Origin: Acinetobacter ihumii
GTDB lineage: Bacteria; Pseudomonadota; Gammaproteobacteria; Pseudomonadales; Moraxellaceae
Direction: 5' to 3'
DNA length: 64,000 nucleotides
NCBI RefSeq assembly: GCF_900625095.1
Contig: NZ_LR130760.1
Location: 2,039,455 to 2,103,454 of the forward strand
This document shows, one piece after another, positions 10,156 through 18,828 of this stretch (position 1 is the stretch's first letter; each line of letters opens with the position of its first letter). The notes below the pieces were generated by a model. That model was given only the letters and a program-made list of their open reading frames with translations, searched no databases and had not been told where the DNA came from. The position numbers and the translations under genes were made by a program.

Positions 10156-11820
10156 TTAGCGGGTCTTTTCATCTTCACCATAAATGGCAGAAGCTGCATT
10201 TTCCGCACTCAAGTCCTGAAGCGTATAGTGTTGAGTGTATAACTTATTTAAATAAAATAAATACTGCTGTGCTTGTTGTGGCTGACCATTTGCCAATAAA
10301 AGCTGCGCATATTTATGCAAATTGTAGGGTGATGCCCGATTTTTCACCATAGGTTCCAATTGACTCAATTGCTCATCACTTAGTTGTGTGGTCGGGCTCA
10401 TTTGCAGCCATAGTAACCGATCTTTAAATGGTGTAAGTAAATAGATATCGCTAGTACCCCATACTGTTTGTGTCGGCTGCTCACCACGGAAAGCCAAACC
10501 ATTATTAAGTTTATATACCGTATAATCACGCCAAATTACTAACATAAAGATGCTGCCAATAACAACAATAGCCTTCACTATGTGTTTTGACAAAATAAAT
10601 GCTTTAAGAGTTGGGGACTCCGATTGCACGAAACCAAGTAAGAAACCAAAGGGAAATAAGAAATAGGCATAGCGCAATGGAAACTCGAGTAGGGCATGAA
10701 TTAAGATTGCTCCAACCATGAGTAAAGCAATAATCGACTCTAAACTCTTGGCTTTTTGATTTAACCATAAAATCCAGCATGCCATATAAGCAATGATCAA
10801 TAAACCGAGTGGCAAGCCATTCCAGACGATAATATCCAGTAAAACATTATGTCCACTGGTCACCCATTCATGAGATGGATGTAAATTAAACACCGTGAGC
10901 TGCGCCAGACTGGTTTTTCCCCATCCATACCCCATAAAAGGATGTTGTTGAATAGCAAGCAGCATTTGTGCCCAAATATCAAAACGCAAATAGCCCGTCG
11001 TGGCACGTTCAGTGGCTGAAGAAGTTTCTACAACTTGTATAACGCCTAACGAAGCAACAAGCTGATTAATAATTGGCAAAATCGCAATGATTAGCGCAAA
11101 AAAAACCACCCAAAGCAGCATATATGGACTACGCAAACGAACTGGATACTTGTAATTCTTATACGTCCAATAAGCCATAAAGAATAAACACACCACCCAT
11201 GCGGTACGCGATTGGCTAAGGGCAATTGCAAACAGAATAAATATAGAGACCAAAATTAAAAGTGATTTTTTGAGTTTTTGTTGTTCAAATAAATACAAAC
11301 ATGCCATCAGTCCCATAACCAAAAAGGTCGACATATTATTGGGTTGAGCAAAGTTAGCAAAAGGGCGATTATTATTTCGCATATCCATTACACCATATAC
11401 ATGTTGATCTAGATTGAGCCATTGCAAAATCGCAATCACACTAGAAATAGCAGCAACCACCATGATGATAAAACTGATACGTGTAAATAGCTTGGCTCGA
11501 TCAGTTTGTAGTGCAAGATTATAGCCAGCGACAGCGACAAACCAGAAACCAAGTAGATAAAAGCTAGACAATAACGCGCTACTAAAATCTATCATGTCAC
11601 CACAAATCCATTGCAATAACGGAATGAGTGTTAAGGGTAGAGCTAACCATTGGATCTTAGGTACTTTGAAGTTTTGATCACACAGTCCAGCCAATAGACT
11701 AAGCAGTGCTGCAAAACTCAGGATCTCACTGGAAAAAGTCAGCCATGGAAAAGCATGATAGGGAGACAGCCATGCAAGGCTGATCAGAATAGACGCCAAA
11801 AATAAGAAAAAAGCGCGCAT
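10156..11820 (-). CDS. PglL/Wzy-family O-oligosaccharyltransferase (second copy, distal to pilin)
   Basis: A polytopic inner-membrane protein of 554 residues in the PglL/TfpO/WaaL-type Wzy_C superfamily, which transfers lipid-linked glycans to serine or threonine of exported proteins, including pilins. About ten hydrophobic segments fill residues 1-430. Conserved features include FANFAQPNNMSTFL (about residue 150), the SQSRTAW motif, a periplasmic loop with MGYGWGKTSLAQL and the key histidine in EWVTSGHNVLLDI, and a soluble C-terminal tail. It is clearly paralogous to the protein encoded at 12640-14310. No strong ribosome site precedes the ATG. It lies 76 bases after the tfpZ-like gene. It may be the general O-glycosylation enzyme or a second pilin-specific one. 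Confidence 0.85.
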   Translation of the reverse strand: MRAFFLFLASILISLAWLSPYHAFPWLTFSSEILSFAALLSLLAGLCDQNFKVPKIQWLALPLTLIPLLQWICGDMIDFSSALLSSFYLLGFWFVAVAGYNLALQTDRAKLFTRISFIIMVVAAISSVIAILQWLNLDQHVYGVMDMRNNNRPFANFAQPNNMSTFLVMGLMACLYLFEQQKLKKSLLILVSIFILFAIALSQSRTAWVVCLFFMAYWTYKNYKYPVRLRSPYMLLWVVFFALIIAILPIINQLVASLGVIQVVETSSATERATTGYLRFDIWAQMLLAIQQHPFMGYGWGKTSLAQLTVFNLHPSHEWVTSGHNVLLDIIVWNGLPLGLLIIAYMACWILWLNQKAKSLESIIALLMVGAILIHALLEFPLRYAYFLFPFGFLLGFVQSESPTLKAFILSKHIVKAIVVIGSIFMLVIWRDYTVYKLNNGLAFRGEQPTQTVWGTSDIYLLTPFKDRLLWLQMSPTTQLSDEQLSQLEPMVKNRASPYNLHKYAQLLLANGQPQQAQQYLFYLNKLYTQHYTLQDLSAENAASAIYGEDEKTR

Positions 11821-11896
11821 AGGAATAAGATGAAAATTTGGGTGGTGAGATTATACACGGATTTTTCTGATACAAGATGAGAGGAAAAGCTCCCTC

Positions 11897-12643
11897 TTAT
11901 TTCCACGGTCTTAAATCGACAATTTTAACCACTTGACCCTTTTGTTTATTCAGTAAAACCGCCATATCAACAGCACTCGCTTTGAGTGGAACCCAGCCAT
12001 CTGCTTCTGGATATTGTTTGAGTATTTTTTCTACATCTTGTTTATCGTTAAATTGATTCAGTACATTTAAATTCTGGGCGCGTTGTTGTATTTGTTGTTT
12101 TACTTCACTAAAAGCCACATAACGCTCAGGCTTTTGTGCAAGAGAAATACCACCTAATGCTTCTACAAACATATCATCATTGCGTGTTTTAATATCTGAG
12201 GCCAGTTGGGTCGCTACATATTGTGGTTTAAACCAAGAAGGATGCCGATATTCAGGTTTTGCCTGCTGAATATTCTGGTCGATAATTTCATTATTACGAA
12301 CCAGCTCAAAGCGATCAACATTATAGACTATCCATACAGGGCGGCCTTGACCAATAATATAAACCCCATAACAAAGTGCTGCGAACTGGATAAAAATAAT
12401 CACGGCCAAATCAAACTTAAGCGATTTCTTTCCTTCTTTATAGACAATAAAACCAAGTAGCGGTCCCACAATTACATCAATCGCTAGCATCATTAAAAAA
12501 ATATGGGTTACACCTACTGCTTTAGCTAATGGAGAAGGATACCAGCAGAAAAACACCCACACGAGAATAATCAGGGCAAATGACAAAGATAAGCCCAAAT
12601 GCCCCAAAAAGAACTTTTGTTTCTTCGATAAACGATCACTCAT
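11897..12643 (-). CDS. tfpZ: TfpX/TfpZ-family type IV pilin accessory protein
   Basis: The protein has 248 residues and the architecture of the TfpX/TfpZ family, membrane proteins encoded beside particular pilin alleles and thought to aid pilin assembly or stability. Three hydrophobic segments occupy residues 10-100, with family-like motifs WYPSPLAKAVGV, DVIVGPLLGFIVY and GRPVWIVYNVDRFELV. A soluble C-terminal half follows. Its ATG overlaps the stop of the preceding oligosaccharyltransferase by four bases (ATGA), so the two are translationally coupled. Its position between two transferases indicates a pilin-modification role. Confidence 0.8.
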   Translation of the reverse strand: MSDRLSKKQKFFLGHLGLSLSFALIILVWVFFCWYPSPLAKAVGVTHIFLMMLAIDVIVGPLLGFIVYKEGKKSLKFDLAVIIFIQFAALCYGVYIIGQGRPVWIVYNVDRFELVRNNEIIDQNIQQAKPEYRHPSWFKPQYVATQLASDIKTRNDDMFVEALGGISLAQKPERYVAFSEVKQQIQQRAQNLNVLNQFNDKQDVEKILKQYPEADGWVPLKASAVDMAVLLNKQKGQVVKIVDLRPWK

Positions 12644-14310
12644 GGTTTAGGCCCACTCTTATTTTGCCATTCAAAGGCTAGCGATTGATTGACTTGATAT
12701 AGCGACTCAAAACTATATTTTTGACCATGCAACTTTTCTAAAATTAATAGATATTTTTTTGCAAGCTCTGGCTGATGATTGAGTGCTAAAGTCTGTGCAT
12801 ATCTATACAAAGCCGCAGATGTCGAAAATCGATAAGTCACTTTGCGCATCCAATCCAACTGCTCAGAGGTCATATTTTCTTTGGGTGGGGTACGAATAAA
12901 TCTTATGTACTCTCTTAATTGCGTGAGCAAAATCACATCTGGAGCAGCATGCTCTGCATGTATTGTACCTATATTGAATATCTCAAATCGAACCAATTGC
13001 ACATCTTTCTCAATTATTTGATATTCAATAAATATCCAAATATAGAGAACAACGAAAGTAGTCCATAAAGTTGCTACCATTGTTCTTGGAATTTCAACTA
13101 CTTTTATCATTTTATCTTGTGCTTGTACTAAGCCCAATAAAAAGCCTACAGGCAATAGAAAGAAAGCATAATCTAATGGATATTCAAGCATGGCATGTAC
13201 CAATACGGCTCCAACCATTGAAAGTGCAATAAAGGCTTCAACGGATGTTGCTAATTGACTTAAACGATATAACCACCAAGTAAAAAAACCAATAATTAAA
13301 ATCCCCAATGGGATACCATTCCAGATCAGCAAATCCAAAAGAATATTGTGACTATGTTCAGTCCACTCGGTCGTTGGATAATCTAGATAAACCGAAAGCT
13401 GAGCAACACCAACTTGGTTCCAACCATAGCCCAATAATGGCTGCTCTTTGATCGCCAATAACATTTGATGCCACATTGGAATTCTTAAGTAACCGGAACT
13501 TGCTCGTGTAAGCGCATCTGTTGTATTGGTAACCCCTAAATAATCGGAAACATAAGGAGTAATCAAAATAAAAAAGATAAATATACCGACAAAATAAAAC
13601 ACTGAATATTTAGACAATCGCGTCTGAAAATATCGAGTTTTCCAAAACCACCAAATTAAAAAAGCCAGTGTAAACACCCATGCTGTACGAGATTGAGTAA
13701 GCACAATTCCAAATAAAATAAAACTTGCAAGTAACACTCCGCAAAAGTGATTAATGTATTTTTTTTCATATATATATAAACATCCAATTAGCCCCATACA
13801 CAGAAAAGTTGAACAGTTATTTGGCTGGGCAAAATTTGCATATGGCCGTGCACCCAATGGTAAATCTGCCAACCAAATTCCACCCTGTGTTAACAGTAAC
13901 CATTGTTTTAAAATAACATAAAGTGAGATAGTAGAACTCAAAACGAAAATACTTGAAATAAAAACCAAATAATGCCTTATATTGTCTTTTCTTCCCAAAT
14001 TTAAAGTCGCAATATAAGCTAAGCTAAATGAAAACATATAAATAAAGGCAACAAAACCGTCACCAAAAAAATATATTTTATTAAACAAGACCTGAATTAA
14101 AGGAACTAAAGAGATCAATAAAAGAAATAAAAATTTTAGATCTAATACTAGTTGTTTTTTTAAGAAAATGGAAAATACTATAACTAATACTAAAAAAGAT
14201 GAGAAATCTTGGTAAACTGTGCGCCAAGGATAATGATGATTAGGCAAGACAAAACAAATCACACCTATAATAAAAACTATTATCAAATAATAAAAATTCT
14301 TTTTTTCCAC
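12640..14310 (-). CDS. Pilin-linked O-oligosaccharyltransferase (TfpO/PglL type)
   Basis: A polytopic 556-residue glycosyltransferase directly downstream of the pilin gene. In Acinetobacter the transferase encoded next to the pilin is typically dedicated to that pilin. It shares the core of the second copy: FAQPNNCSTFL, TQSRTAW, LLGYGWNQVGVAQL, the histidine in EHSHNILLDLLIWNG, and a tetratricopeptide-like soluble tail. Translation starts at a GTG (14310) with GGTG about nine bases upstream. The gene looks more AT-rich than its neighbours, with long A/T runs, which suggests that it has been exchanged horizontally together with the pilin. An attenuator-like hairpin sits between it and the pilin gene. 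Confidence 0.87.
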   Translation of the reverse strand: MEKKNFYYLIIVFIIGVICFVLPNHHYPWRTVYQDFSSFLVLVIVFSIFLKKQLVLDLKFLFLLLISLVPLIQVLFNKIYFFGDGFVAFIYMFSFSLAYIATLNLGRKDNIRHYLVFISSIFVLSSTISLYVILKQWLLLTQGGIWLADLPLGARPYANFAQPNNCSTFLCMGLIGCLYIYEKKYINHFCGVLLASFILFGIVLTQSRTAWVFTLAFLIWWFWKTRYFQTRLSKYSVFYFVGIFIFFILITPYVSDYLGVTNTTDALTRASSGYLRIPMWHQMLLAIKEQPLLGYGWNQVGVAQLSVYLDYPTTEWTEHSHNILLDLLIWNGIPLGILIIGFFTWWLYRLSQLATSVEAFIALSMVGAVLVHAMLEYPLDYAFFLLPVGFLLGLVQAQDKMIKVVEIPRTMVATLWTTFVVLYIWIFIEYQIIEKDVQLVRFEIFNIGTIHAEHAAPDVILLTQLREYIRFIRTPPKENMTSEQLDWMRKVTYRFSTSAALYRYAQTLALNHQPELAKKYLLILEKLHGQKYSFESLYQVNQSLAFEWQNKSGPKP

Positions 14311-14328
14311 GAATACTACACCATTAAA

Positions 14329-14357
14329 AAAAAGGGATGTCTAAAGCATCCCTTTTT
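14329..14357 (-). terminator. Attenuator-like terminator between pilin and oligosaccharyltransferase genes
   Basis: AAAAAGGGATG/CATCCCTTTTT is a perfect 11-bp stem with a seven-base loop, ending in a T run on the minus strand. It lies between the pilin stop (14376) and the transferase start (14310). It should end most transcripts after the pilin and allow limited read-through. Confidence 0.8.
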
Positions 14358-14375
14358 AAATCTGCTTAAGAAAAA

Positions 14376-14834
14376 TTAACCACGGCAAGATGATGGTAAA
14401 TATTTAGCAGGCATACCAGTTCCTGGAGCACAAACCCATGAACCTACACCAGTACCTACTGCTGGTGTCTCACCGGTAGCGGTTTTAGGCGTCATCACAA
14501 TAGTTTTATTTGCTGCATCTTTTAGACTCGCATCATTTGCTGTAGTGACAGTAATTACACCATTATTATCTGTTGTTACACTTGCTACATACTTAGACAC
14601 CTGACTTCCTGAAGTTGATTCACAGCCAAAATTTCCTGCTGTAGGAATAGAAGATGCTGCTTGAAATGCCTCTGTAACCGCTGTACGACAAGTAGAACCT
14701 GCTAATACAGCTTCAGACATTTTAGCACGTACTGTGTAATCCTGATAAGCAGGTAGTGCCACTGCTGCCAAGATACCAATGATCGCCACAACGATCATCA
14801 ATTCAATTAAGGTAAAACCTTTTTGTGCGTTCAT
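14376..14834 (-). CDS. Type IV major pilin (PilA/ComP-like)
   Basis: A type IV prepilin of 152 residues. The short leader MNAQKG is followed by the N-methylated [20 protein letters not shown]; the prepilin peptidase cuts after Gly6, and Glu11 is mature Glu5, needed for assembly. Four cysteines (49, 71, 135, 150) allow two disulfides, the last one near the SSCRG C-terminus as in Acinetobacter pilins. The globular part is rich in Ser and Thr (for example [16 protein letters not shown]), with many potential O-glycosylation sites. The ATG at 14834 has GGAGAA eight bases upstream and is preferred over a GTG at 14846. Whether it is the twitching pilin PilA or the DNA-uptake pilin ComP cannot be decided from sequence alone. 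Confidence 0.93.
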   Translation of the reverse strand: MNAQKGFTLIELMIVVAIIGILAAVALPAYQDYTVRAKMSEAVLAGSTCRTAVTEAFQAASSIPTAGNFGCESTSGSQVSKYVASVTTDNNGVITVTTANDASLKDAANKTIVMTPKTATGETPAVGTGVGSWVCAPGTGMPAKYLPSSCRG

Positions 14835-14889
14835 AACATTCTCCACGAATTGTGTATTTTTTATAAAGCTTTGTAAGCTAATTTATATG

Positions 14890-14906
14890 AGCATAAAATA
14901 TGCCAA
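14890..14906 (-). promoter_or_regulatory. Sigma-54 promoter of the pilin gene
   Basis: On the minus strand the sequence reads TTGGCATATTTTATGCT, with GG and GC separated by exactly ten bases, as required for the -24/-12 elements of RNA polymerase with sigma-54. The predicted start of transcription near 14879 gives a leader of about 45 bases. Sigma-54 with the PilS/PilR system drives pilin genes in Pseudomonas and relatives, which supports the assignment. Confidence 0.75.
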
Positions 14907-14987
14907 CTCTGATTATAATCATTTCAAAAGAAAAAACAGTAGTTTATAAAAAAGTTTTTTTATTCGTGTTTTTTTAAGTATCTAAAT

Positions 14988-15016
14988 AATAAAAAAGTGA
15001 CAAATAATGTCACTTT
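14988..15016 (-). terminator. Terminator of the lemA-TPM operon
   Basis: AAAGTGACA/TGTCACTTT (14994-15016, five-base loop) is followed on the minus strand by six T residues, 23 bases after the last TPM gene. Confidence 0.8.
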
Positions 15017-15038
15017 AAAGCAATTCAGATATTTCTCG

Positions 15039-15599
15039 TTAATTTAAAATAATTGGTGAATTATCCAACTCATCATCTTTATCTGTGATCTGTTTATCAT
15101 AAAATTGATCTAAAATTTCTCCAATTTCCAACACACCCTTGACCACCGCTTGTCGATAATTTTTTACTTTAAGTTCAGTCACGATATGCTGACAAATCAT
15201 TTGCCATTCAGCTTCATGCGTCAAAGCACAAATACCCCGATCAATTACGATTTCGACCTGCCGTTCACACAAATTGAGATACAACAATATCCCACTATTG
15301 TATTCCGTATCCCATACACCTAATTCAGCAAAAAGCTGTTCTGCACGACGACGGGTATTTTGATAATAAGCCTGAGAACAAGGAATATGCCCTTCAATCA
15401 CCACCTGTATCTCACCAATATGACCATGTTCTGCATGTTTGACAGCATTTGTGATCTCGAGTTGATCCTGTTTTGAAAACAAGCGTTTACTGGCTGAAAA
15501 ATAAAATGCATGTTTCAACCAGCGTTTTAAACTCGGTTGTGCTTTTTCATCCAGTTTCGGCTGGGTAATAATTTGTGTTGTATCTGTTTTCGTTCCCAT
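15039..15599 (-). CDS. TPM-domain protein, cytoplasmic type
   Basis: A 186-residue protein with a TPM fold (named for TLP18.3, Psb32 and MOLO-1), from about residue 45 to 165: FSKQDQLEITNAVKHAE opens the domain, and GILLYLNLCERQVEIVIDRGI is the central signature. No signal peptide or membrane segment is evident, unlike its neighbour. The ATG at 15599 has GGGGGAG and AGGATC elements upstream, and both lie inside the glycine-rich end of the preceding gene. Small TPM proteins commonly follow lemA and a large TPM gene, but the function of the group is poorly defined. Confidence 0.8.
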   Translation of the reverse strand: MGTKTDTTQIITQPKLDEKAQPSLKRWLKHAFYFSASKRLFSKQDQLEITNAVKHAEHGHIGEIQVVIEGHIPCSQAYYQNTRRRAEQLFAELGVWDTEYNSGILLYLNLCERQVEIVIDRGICALTHEAEWQMICQHIVTELKVKNYRQAVVKGVLEIGEILDQFYDKQITDKDDELDNSPIILN

Positions 15600-16687
15600 G
15601 ATCCTGACGCTCCCCCACCACCAAAGCTACCACCGCCGCCACTATAGCCGCCCCCTCCACCAAAGCCTCCACCGCCGTAACCTCCGCCTCCACGACCACC
15701 TCCGCCAGAAGCAAAGATTTGCAAGATCAATTGTGCTAGTGAAGTAATCAATAAAAAGAAAATCCCAAAACCCGCCAATATACTGGTAACCAAACCGACA
15801 CCACTGACCAGTCCAGCCACGATACCCGCCACACCAGCAGTTGCCGCACTCACGCGATTTCCTACTATAAATGATGCAAATACCCCAACGACGATAATGA
15901 TCAGAGAAAAGACCAGCATATGTGAACGTGCTTCTTGTTCATGCATGGCCTGCGCCTGACGTTCTTTTAAGTCAGCCGCAGCCTGTTGAGCAATTTCAGG
16001 ATCAAGATTCAGCACTCGTTCAATTTCATTTAAACCTGCTTGTATGCCTTGTGCGTATTGTCCTTGCTGAAAGTACGGTGTCATTTGATTGCGAATAATC
16101 CGACTGGCGACAATATCTGGGATGACGCCTTCCAGACCATATCCTGTCAAAATCTGGATACGTCGATCATTGACCGCAATCGCCATCAGCAAGCCATTAT
16201 CACGCTTGGCTGAACCTAATTGCCATTTTTCTCCGACTCGCATGGCATAATCAAAAATATCTTCCTGCCCCGTAGTCGGAACAATGACAATACCGATTTG
16301 CGCTTTATTGTCCTGATAAAGTTTTAATATTTGCTGTGAAATCGCCTGTTTTTGTTCTGCCGTGAGCAAGTTTGCCTGATCAATCACAGGTTCATTCATA
16401 CTTGGCAAACCTCGAATCGATTCACCATCCGCCATATCATTGGCAATTTCAGGCTGTTGAACCGTAGTCGAGCTTTGCGGTGTGGATACTGCTGACTTTT
16501 GTTGCTGCGGGTTTTGTTGCTGTTGAATGATCTTGCCTGCAATGATGGTATCAGCATCATCCGAATCCTGTGCAGTGGCGACTTCGCTCCAGACCGTGGT
16601 CGAGAATAAAAATCCACAACAACACAGCAGCATCAAAACCGCTTTTTTCCAGCGATTTTGCATCTCCAACATAGCAGTTTTAATCAT
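15527..16687 (-). CDS. TPM-domain membrane protein with glycine-rich tail
   Basis: The protein has 386 residues: a signal peptide or anchor (about 10-35), a Gln/Ser-rich linker, a TPM domain (about 95-230, with NEPVIDQANLLTAEQKQAIS and IGIVIVPTTGQEDIFDYAMR), two hydrophobic segments (about 255-320), and a long glycine tail of GGGG repeats. Proteins of this type usually stop soon after the glycine tail; here 24 extra residues follow SGSW, read through the first 73 bases of the next gene in another frame. The ATG at 16687 (AGGTG upstream) is preferred to a GTG at 16690. It is co-transcribed with lemA, 26 bases upstream. Its role is probably at the envelope, but it is not established. Confidence 0.85.
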   Translation of the reverse strand: MIKTAMLEMQNRWKKAVLMLLCCCGFLFSTTVWSEVATAQDSDDADTIIAGKIIQQQQNPQQQKSAVSTPQSSTTVQQPEIANDMADGESIRGLPSMNEPVIDQANLLTAEQKQAISQQILKLYQDNKAQIGIVIVPTTGQEDIFDYAMRVGEKWQLGSAKRDNGLLMAIAVNDRRIQILTGYGLEGVIPDIVASRIIRNQMTPYFQQGQYAQGIQAGLNEIERVLNLDPEIAQQAAADLKERQAQAMHEQEARSHMLVFSLIIIVVGVFASFIVGNRVSAATAGVAGIVAGLVSGVGLVTSILAGFGIFFLLITSLAQLILQIFASGGGGRGGGGYGGGGFGGGGGYSGGGGSFGGGGASGSWERKQIQHKLLPSRNWMKKHNRV

Positions 16688-16713
16688 CACAGCACCTATT
16701 TACCTAATCAGGT

Positions 16714-17304
16714 TTAGTTAAACGAAACCGTTGGTGCCTTTTCTGCGCCAGCTTCTGCGCTAAAATTTGGTTTTTCATGCATACCAATCACTTTGGCAGT
16801 CATGACTTGTGGGAACTGACGCACATAAGTGTTGTAATCCTGAACGGTGGTGATATAACGATTACGTGCCACTGCAATCCGGTTTTCTGTGCCTTCAAGC
16901 TGTACCTGTAAATCACGGAATTGCTCATTGGCTTTGAGGTCTGGATAATTTTCTGATACTGCGATCAAGCGTGATAATGAACCCGTTAATTGGCTTTGTG
17001 CTTCCTGATATTTTTTAAATAGTTCTGGATTTTCAAGTACGCTTTGATCAACTTTTAGCCCTGCAACATTCGAGCGAGCCTGAGTGACCTCGGTTAATAC
17101 TTTTTCTTCATGTGTGGCATAACCTTTGACCACATTGACCAGATTGGGCACCAAGTCTGAACGGCGTTGATATTGGTTTTGCACTTCTGACCATGAAGCA
17201 GTCACCGCCTCATCTTTGGCCTGTAAAGTGTTATAACCACAGCCAGAAAAAGCCAAAGTACTCGCAAGTAAAGTTGCAACCGCAGTCTTTTTTAAAAGAT
17301 TCAT
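16714..17304 (-). CDS. lemA: LemA family lipoprotein
   Basis: LemA-family proteins are small helical proteins anchored at the membrane with no firmly established biochemical role. The 196-residue product has a lipoprotein signal ending FSGC (Cys22), then the family signature SWSEVQNQYQRRSDLVPNLV and a helix-rich body (SENYPDLKANEQFRDLQVQL). It is the first gene of a three-gene unit with two TPM-domain genes, a combination seen in many bacteria. Confidence 0.92.
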   Translation of the reverse strand: MNLLKKTAVATLLASTLAFSGCGYNTLQAKDEAVTASWSEVQNQYQRRSDLVPNLVNVVKGYATHEEKVLTEVTQARSNVAGLKVDQSVLENPELFKKYQEAQSQLTGSLSRLIAVSENYPDLKANEQFRDLQVQLEGTENRIAVARNRYITTVQDYNTYVRQFPQVMTAKVIGMHEKPNFSAEAGAEKAPTVSFN

Positions 17305-17398
17305 GATGATATCCTCTTAGTATTTCTTGGAATTTTTTTACATAAATGCATTTTAGCGAGGATTGAAAGTGATGTTTGTTTCTTTTCTTTACATCATC

Positions 17399-17425
17399 AA
17401 AAAACGGACATTGCATCCGTTTTTG
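17399..17425 (-). terminator. Terminator after the metal-dependent hydrolase gene
   Basis: AAAAACGGA/TCCGTTTTT stem (17400-17424, seven-base loop) with a minus-strand T run, 28 bases past the stop codon at 17453. Confidence 0.75.
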
Positions 17426-17452
17426 TGAAACTTATCTTTGTAGTCAATTAAT

Positions 17453-18343
17453 TTAACTATAGAGCTTTGGCACGACTTCTTCCTGAAAGCTTTGCATGTG
17501 ATATTCAGTTGCCATTTTCTCTTTCCAGTATTTCACAATCTGACTATAGTCCTGTTCCGCTGGATGAAAGTCCGCTTTGTAATAGGACAAATATTCAGGT
17601 AATAATTGAATGAGCATCTTAGCTAACAAATACAAGCCAAATAGATTGCCTCCAATTTTAGGTAAACTACGCCATTTATCTTGCCAAAATAAACGCGTAG
17701 TTGAATACAGCGTTAGGCTCGCAAAGCCTGTCGTGACGCTACGCATCAACAAACGACGAACACGGTCATCGCCGTACACTGCCTGATACACCTCAAAAGC
17801 GACTGCGCGATGTTCGATTTCTTCAATCGCATGCCAGACCCAAAGTTTGATCGCATCTTCATCGAGCGTACTCAGCACTTCAGGATGACGCAAAATATAG
17901 CCACCTAATAATGCGGTAAAATGTTCAAAGGCACAGGTAATGGCCAACTGAATTTTAGGATGTAAGCTGCGGACATGAATATTTTTTCGCGCTAACCATG
18001 CCTGAAAACGATCCAGATTATAGTGATCACGTCGCCATGCATCATTAAATTCACTATGCGCTTTGGAGTGCATGGCTTCTTGCCCAATAAAAGCCGCAAT
18101 CTGCGCCTGCAATGTTGGATCAGTTACTTTATCCCGAACATTACGTACGCTATGTACAAAAAATTGTTCACCAATCGGAAAGGTCGAAGACAAGGCCGTG
18201 AGCATATGTGACATGACAGGTGAATTGGCAAAGTAATGTCGTTTAATTTTTTCAGGGTGAAATTGTAGACGACGTACGGTAATACCAAGCGCTTTCGGAC
18301 GATTTAGATATGATTTTTGTTTCGTCACTTGAGCTAAGCTCAT
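17453..18343 (-). CDS. Putative metal-dependent hydrolase (PF10118-type)
   Basis: A 296-residue protein of the family named predicted metal-dependent hydrolase, common in Acinetobacter and other proteobacteria and biochemically uncharacterised. Histidines and acidic residues arranged as a probable di-metal helical bundle are visible: FIGQEAMHSKAH (about residues 85-96), HFTALLGGYILRHP (about 135) and WHAIEEIEHRAVAFEVY (about 170-186). A helical segment with some hydrophobicity occurs near 205-240. The spacing of E-x2-H pairs recalls ferritin-like oxygenases, so an oxidative role on lipids is an alternative. It is monocistronic, with its own terminator. Confidence 0.78.
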   Translation of the reverse strand: MSLAQVTKQKSYLNRPKALGITVRRLQFHPEKIKRHYFANSPVMSHMLTALSSTFPIGEQFFVHSVRNVRDKVTDPTLQAQIAAFIGQEAMHSKAHSEFNDAWRRDHYNLDRFQAWLARKNIHVRSLHPKIQLAITCAFEHFTALLGGYILRHPEVLSTLDEDAIKLWVWHAIEEIEHRAVAFEVYQAVYGDDRVRRLLMRSVTTGFASLTLYSTTRLFWQDKWRSLPKIGGNLFGLYLLAKMLIQLLPEYLSYYKADFHPAEQDYSQIVKYWKEKMATEYHMQSFQEEVVPKLYS

Positions 18344-18515
18344 GGGAATTCCTCAACAATACAACGGAGAAATCAGTATTAGAAATTTCTATACATTTGT
18401 ATATTGCATAAAAACTCAGCCATTTGCCAAAGTGCTCATTTTGACCAATAAATCCGTTTGATTCTATTTGAAAGCACTTTATCGTTGCGTTTTAAATGAA
18501 CTATATTTAAGTAAT

Positions 18516-18828
18516 TTAAATCGGATTTAGGCCTACGGTCATGCCCCCACAGACATATAAAATTTGTCCCGTAATAAATCCTGATTTTTCACTGAGAAAA
18601 AAATCACAAGCATGAGCAATATCTTCAGGCTGTCCGAAACGTTGTACTGGCACATTCTTTAAAATCTGTTCCGTTTCTGGCGCATCCTTTGGATTGGCTT
18701 GCTTAAACAGCTCTGTTTCAATAGGACCAGGCCCAATCGCATTTACAGTAATACCATAAGCACCCAATTCCAAAGCTGCAACCCGAGTCAGCCCAATCAA
18801 AGCGGCTTTACTGGAAGCATAGGCTATG
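18516..18828 (-). pseudogene. Truncated short-chain dehydrogenase (C-terminal third only)
   Basis: About 104 codons survive of a FabG-like SDR. The active-site YxxxK pair is present (AYASSKAALIGLTRVAALEL), as are the family motifs ITVNAIGPGPIET and the C-terminal SGFITGQILYVCGG. The Rossmann GxxxGxG nucleotide-binding motif, the NNAG motif and the catalytic serine region are absent, because the homology ends abruptly at about 18828, where a LysR fragment begins on the opposite strand. The frame remains open a further 49 codons into that foreign DNA, but those residues do not resemble an SDR. The product cannot bind NAD(P) in the normal way. Confidence 0.8.
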
